In this document: positions 5,791 through 8,176 of the stretch, piece after piece
Layout: the number at the start of each line of letters is the position of its first letter
Position numbering within the stretch: position 1 is the stretch's first letter
Origin: an uncultured Bdellovibrio sp.
GTDB taxonomy: Bacteria; Bdellovibrionota; Bdellovibrionia; Bdellovibrionales; Bdellovibrionaceae
Direction of reading: 5' to 3'
DNA length: 8,176 nucleotides
Assembly: GCA_946482355.1 (NCBI GenBank)
Contig: CAMLRE010000075.1
Span: forward strand, 1 to 8,176
Translations under genes and position numbers: made by a program
The notes under the pieces: model-generated
What the model was told of the DNA's origin: nothing
What the model saw: the letters and a program-made list of their open reading frames with translations, nothing else
The model's database searches: none

Positions 5791-6609
5791 ATGGTTGATT
5801 CATTCGATGAGCTTGAAGAGAAAACAAAATCAGGCAAACGCCTGGGAATGTACGTTTATATTTTACCGAATCTAGTAACGATCGGTAACTTATTCTGTGG
5901 ATTTTTTTCGATTATTAAAACTTTTGAAAAAGATTATAAAGCCGCAGCGATTGCGATCGTAGTAGCTGCGATATTTGACCAATTAGACGGTCGTTTAGCT
6001 CGTTTAACTCGCGCCACTTCTAAGTTCGGTGCCGAGCTTGATTCTTTATGTGACGCTGTCAGTTTCGGTGTAGCACCGGGTATGTTAATGTACTTCTGGT
6101 CATTACAACCTTTCGGGCGCCTTGGTTACATGGCTTCATTCTTATTTGCAGCGTGTGGTGTTTTACGTTTAGCGCGTTTTAATGTGCAAGTGGGCGTCGT
6201 TGAAAAAAACTATTTCCAAGGTTTACCAATTCCGATGGCAGCCGGTATCATCGCTTCAGCATTCTTAGCGTTTGAAGATATGGGCTGGCCTGCTGAAGGC
6301 AATATCGCTTTATTAGTTGTTACCATCTTACTAGCTTTCGTGATGGTTTCTAACTTCAGATACCGCTCATTCAAAGACATCGATTTAAAACAACGTTTAC
6401 CGTTTAGATATTTAATCGCCGGTGTAATTGTTTTATTTATCGTAGCACTTCGCCCTGAAGTGATGTTGTTCGTATTATTCTTCGGCTATGCAGCTTTAGG
6501 TGCTGTGTTCGGAATTTTCCGTTGGGGAAAAAACCGTAAACAATTACCAGCTAGCGTTTATGCTCCGGCAAACACGAATGAAAACGATTTACAAGAAGAG
6601 GTCGACTAA
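5791..6609 (+). CDS. pssA: CDP-diacylglycerol--serine O-phosphatidyltransferase
   Basis: An inner-membrane enzyme that condenses CDP-diacylglycerol with L-serine to give phosphatidylserine and CMP, the precursor of phosphatidylethanolamine. The 272 residues carry the complete CDP-alcohol phosphotransferase signature at 63-88: Asp63, Asp66-Gly67, Ala70-Arg71, Gly80, Asp84 and Asp88. It is preceded by the typical 'LPNLVTIGNLFCGFFSI' helix (25-41) and followed by 'SFGVAPGMLMY' (91-101), which marks the type II (Bacillus-like) PssA. 'RLARFNV' (176 region on the same helix bundle) is also typical. Six or more membrane helices follow. The C-terminal 20 residues are a polar, acidic tail. An AGGAT lies 7 to 11 bases before the ATG. 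The stop TAA shares its last A with the asd start. Confidence 0.93.
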   Translation: MVDSFDELEEKTKSGKRLGMYVYILPNLVTIGNLFCGFFSIIKTFEKDYKAAAIAIVVAAIFDQLDGRLARLTRATSKFGAELDSLCDAVSFGVAPGMLMYFWSLQPFGRLGYMASFLFAACGVLRLARFNVQVGVVEKNYFQGLPIPMAAGIIASAFLAFEDMGWPAEGNIALLVVTILLAFVMVSNFRYRSFKDIDLKQRLPFRYLIAGVIVLFIVALRPEVMLFVLFFGYAALGAVFGIFRWGKNRKQLPASVYAPANTNENDLQEEVD

Positions 6610-7613
6610 TGAAACCCTGGAAAAAGGCTTTAAAAGTTGGTTTAGTAGGTGCTACTGGCGTTGTGGGTGAAACATTCATCAACATGTTAGAAGAGTACGC
6701 GTTTCCTATTGCTGAACTTCGTCCTTTTGCTTCGGATAAATCTTTAGGTGTTAAGTTAGAATTAGCCGGTAAAGAGTGGCCTTGTCAGGTTTTAAAACCA
6801 GGCTGCTTCGATGGCCTTGATATGGTTTTCTTCTCTTCTGGTGATGACATTTCAAAAGAATGGGCTCCGCAAGCTGTGAAATCTGGTGCATTTGCGATTG
6901 ATAATTCAAATGCATTTCGTATGGATCAAGGTATCAACTTAGTTGTTCCTGAAGTGAATGGTCATTTATTAAATGAAAATTCAAAACCACAAATTATTGC
7001 TAACCCTAACTGTTCGACAATTCAGTTAGTGGTAGCCCTTAAACCTTTATACGATAAATTCGGAATTTCTGATGTGACTGTATCAAGCTACCAAGCGGTA
7101 AGCGGTGCAGGTCTTCCAGGTTTTGATGAGTTATTAGATCAGACAAGAAACTTTCAAACTCCTGATCACGCAGCTAAAATTTTTCCGAAACAAATTCTTT
7201 TTAACTGTATTCCACAAATTGGTGGTTTCGGCGCTGATGGTTTCTGTACTGAAGAAACTAAAATCATGAACGAAACTTGCAAAATCATGGGTGATGATAA
7301 AATTAAAGTGTCTGCCTTTACAGTGCGTATTCCAGCTTTAAATGCTCACTCTGAAGCGGTGTGGGTCACTTTAAATAAACCAGCCACAAAAGATGAAGTG
7401 ATCAACACTTTAGGTTCTTTTGAAGGGTTAGCTGTTATGCAAGACGATTATCCGACGGCGATTGATGTGTCTGGAGAAGACCCAGTGTTTGTAGGTCGTA
7501 TTCACCAAGATCGTCATAACCCAAATCGTTGGTTAATGTGGGTGGTTTCAGACAATCTTAAAAAAGGTGCCGCTCTAAACGGTTTACAGATCGCAGAACG
7601 CATTTTTTCCTAG
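6609..7613 (+). CDS. asd: Aspartate-semialdehyde dehydrogenase
   Basis: A cytosolic NADPH enzyme that reduces L-aspartyl-4-phosphate to L-aspartate 4-semialdehyde, the branch point to lysine/diaminopimelate, threonine and methionine. It is 334 residues, the usual length. The nucleotide-binding 'GLVGATGVVG' is at 11-20; the active-site Cys135 sits in 'NPNCSTIQL' (132-140); 'SYQAVSGAG' is at 160-168; substrate-binding Arg240 and catalytic His247 are in 'RIPALNAHSEAVWV' (240-253). The more common form is a Gly before His-Ser-Glu, so Ala246 is a small variation. The start overlaps the pssA stop by one base (TAATG), and AGAAGAGG at 6594-6601 supplies the ribosome binding site, so translation is coupled. 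No terminator hairpin with a T run follows. Confidence 0.95.
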   Translation: MKPWKKALKVGLVGATGVVGETFINMLEEYAFPIAELRPFASDKSLGVKLELAGKEWPCQVLKPGCFDGLDMVFFSSGDDISKEWAPQAVKSGAFAIDNSNAFRMDQGINLVVPEVNGHLLNENSKPQIIANPNCSTIQLVVALKPLYDKFGISDVTVSSYQAVSGAGLPGFDELLDQTRNFQTPDHAAKIFPKQILFNCIPQIGGFGADGFCTEETKIMNETCKIMGDDKIKVSAFTVRIPALNAHSEAVWVTLNKPATKDEVINTLGSFEGLAVMQDDYPTAIDVSGEDPVFVGRIHQDRHNPNRWLMWVVSDNLKKGAALNGLQIAERIFS

Positions 7614-7618
7614 CAAAG

Positions 7619-7646
7619 CCTAAACTTTAGTGCTGCAATATTTAGG
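7619..7646 (+). repeat. Inverted repeat CCTAAA/TTTAGG between asd and the last gene
   Basis: CCTAAA (7619-7624) matches TTTAGG (7641-7646), with an internal copy CTAAA-C-TTTAG at 7620-7630. The right arm includes the AGG of the downstream ribosome binding site, so pairing would hide it. This competes with the hairpin at 7630-7660. Confidence 0.4.
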
Positions 7647-7660
7647 TGATGTTGCAGCGT
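7630..7660 (+). promoter_or_regulatory. RNA hairpin enclosing the ribosome binding site and start codon of the last gene
   Basis: GCTGCAA (7632-7638) pairs perfectly with TTGCAGC (7652-7658). Two G-T pairs extend the outside. Inside, T7639-G7651, A7640-T7650 and T7641-A7649 continue the stem, leaving a 7-base loop TTAGGTG that holds the AGG of the Shine-Dalgarno. The ATG (7649-7651) is thus paired in the stem. The structure is read directly from the sequence; a regulatory role is inference. Confidence 0.45.
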
Positions 7661-8176
7661 AGTTTAATCCTATCTATTTTGTTATTTTTCTCGGCAGTTC
7701 ATGCCGCTGATTTCACTATTAACGGTGTGAGCGGCGGAAGCTTCGCTGAAAATACGGAATCTAGCGGAATAGCTCTGTACGGTGGTATCGCTGGAACTTG
7801 TGCAAGCCCTTCGTCGGGCAGCACTTGTAATACCTGCACGAGCACAACAACTCCGGCAGTGGCCTGTAACCCAACAAGTGTTCATGCGGCTTTACAAATC
7901 GGAATCACGATTTCAACGAACACGGCGATTACAAATCGTGCGATTAAAGTTTACACGGGTGTAGGTACAAACTTCGATACAGCAAATCCCATTCAAATCG
8001 GTACAACAAATAACACAATTACTGCAGCTGCTAGTTCAACAGTAACTGTTCCTGTGACAGTAACCTGGGGTAATGTTTGTGCTCAAGACACTAATTTCGG
8101 ATCTGCCGCGTGTACGCCGACATCAAATCCTACAACGGGGCAATCATTTCAATCAGGGCGCCGAATTTTTGTGGGT
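7649..8176 (+). CDS. N-terminal part of a secreted Thr/Ser/Cys-rich protein (3' end outside window)
   Basis: An uninterrupted frame of 176 codons from ATG 7649 to the window edge. The first 20 residues, 'MLQRSLILSILLFFSAVHAA', are a clear Sec signal peptide with cleavage after VHA or HAA. The mature part is rich in Thr, Ser, Ala, Gly and Asn with almost no charged residues. It holds six cysteines: 51, 60, 63, 73, 144 and 155. The spacing C-x8-C-x2-C-x9-C (51-73) suggests a disulfide-linked knot or loop. Alternating strands such as 'ALQIGITIST' (81-90), 'RAIKVYTGVG' (97-106) and 'STVTVPVTVTW' (130-140) point to a beta-sandwich or beta-helical surface protein. The family is not recognised. A weak AGGTG is only a few bases from the ATG. 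It starts 35 bp after asd and may be read from the asd transcript. Confidence 0.75.
   Translation, partial: MLQRSLILSILLFFSAVHAADFTINGVSGGSFAENTESSGIALYGGIAGTCASPSSGSTCNTCTSTTTPAVACNPTSVHAALQIGITISTNTAITNRAIKVYTGVGTNFDTANPIQIGTTNNTITAAASSTVTVPVTVTWGNVCAQDTNFGSAACTPTSNPTTGQSFQSGRRIFVG

Noticed and set aside
7682..7964. Short open frames on both strands overlapping the secreted protein gene
   Set aside because: The frame starting at 7649 has a signal peptide and runs unbroken to the window end; the competing frames are Arg/Cys/Ser-rich noise.
1..8176. CRISPR array, tRNA/rRNA, insertion sequence, phage or toxin-antitoxin system
   Set aside because: No regularly spaced repeats, tRNA-like folds, transposase motifs, terminal inverted repeats or paired small toxin/antitoxin genes were seen on either strand.

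Overview
The window is a low-GC (about 40%), Leu-TTA-rich stretch of a Gram-negative chromosome. It encodes an outer-membrane barrel protein, an ExbB/ExbD proton-channel pair, secreted proteins and phosphatidylserine synthesis. The overall style (FHA/TPR-type and degenerate phosphatase-like proteins, an orphan ExbBD pair, many short exported proteins) is most like Bdellovibrionota or a related deltaproteobacterial lineage. That assignment is a judgement from gene content only. No phage, IS element, CRISPR array, tRNA or rRNA is visible.

Layout. (1) Positions 1-855, + strand: the 3' end of a TPR-like protein followed after 2 bp by a protein that looks like a degenerate PP2C-type phosphatase. 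(2) Positions 865-2541, - strand: a large sulfatase/alkaline-phosphatase-superfamily protein with an N-terminal membrane or lipoprotein signal, in which the nucleophile and the DHG metal motif appear to be lost. (3) Positions 2597-3635, + strand: exbB-exbD, divergent from the sulfatase-like gene and closed by a strong intrinsic terminator. (4) Positions 3728-4318, - strand: a small outer-membrane beta-barrel protein with a near-perfect Shine-Dalgarno. (5) Positions 4499-5029, + strand: a membrane-anchored protein of unknown function. (6) Positions 5097-7613, + strand: a tight cluster of a CTP-dependent lipid kinase (SEC59/DGK1/VTE5 family), pssA and asd; pssA and asd overlap by one base. (7) Positions 7649-8176, + strand: the start of a secreted, Thr/Ser/Cys-rich protein that runs off the window.

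How it fits together. The clearest functional unit is the lipid kinase plus PssA. A CTP-dependent kinase could supply phosphatidate (or another lipid phosphate), and PssA converts CDP-diacylglycerol plus serine to phosphatidylserine. Asd makes aspartate semialdehyde for lysine/DAP and threonine, so all three serve envelope building. ExbBD would harvest proton-motive force for an unidentified periplasmic partner.

The least ordinary features are: the putative pseudo-sulfatase; a compact bidirectional promoter at 2529-2577 in which the two -10 elements overlap on a TCATAATGA palindrome; an RNA hairpin that holds the Shine-Dalgarno and start codon of the last gene; and an ExbB lacking the usual TM3 glutamate. 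I see no convincing wholly new multi-gene system here.
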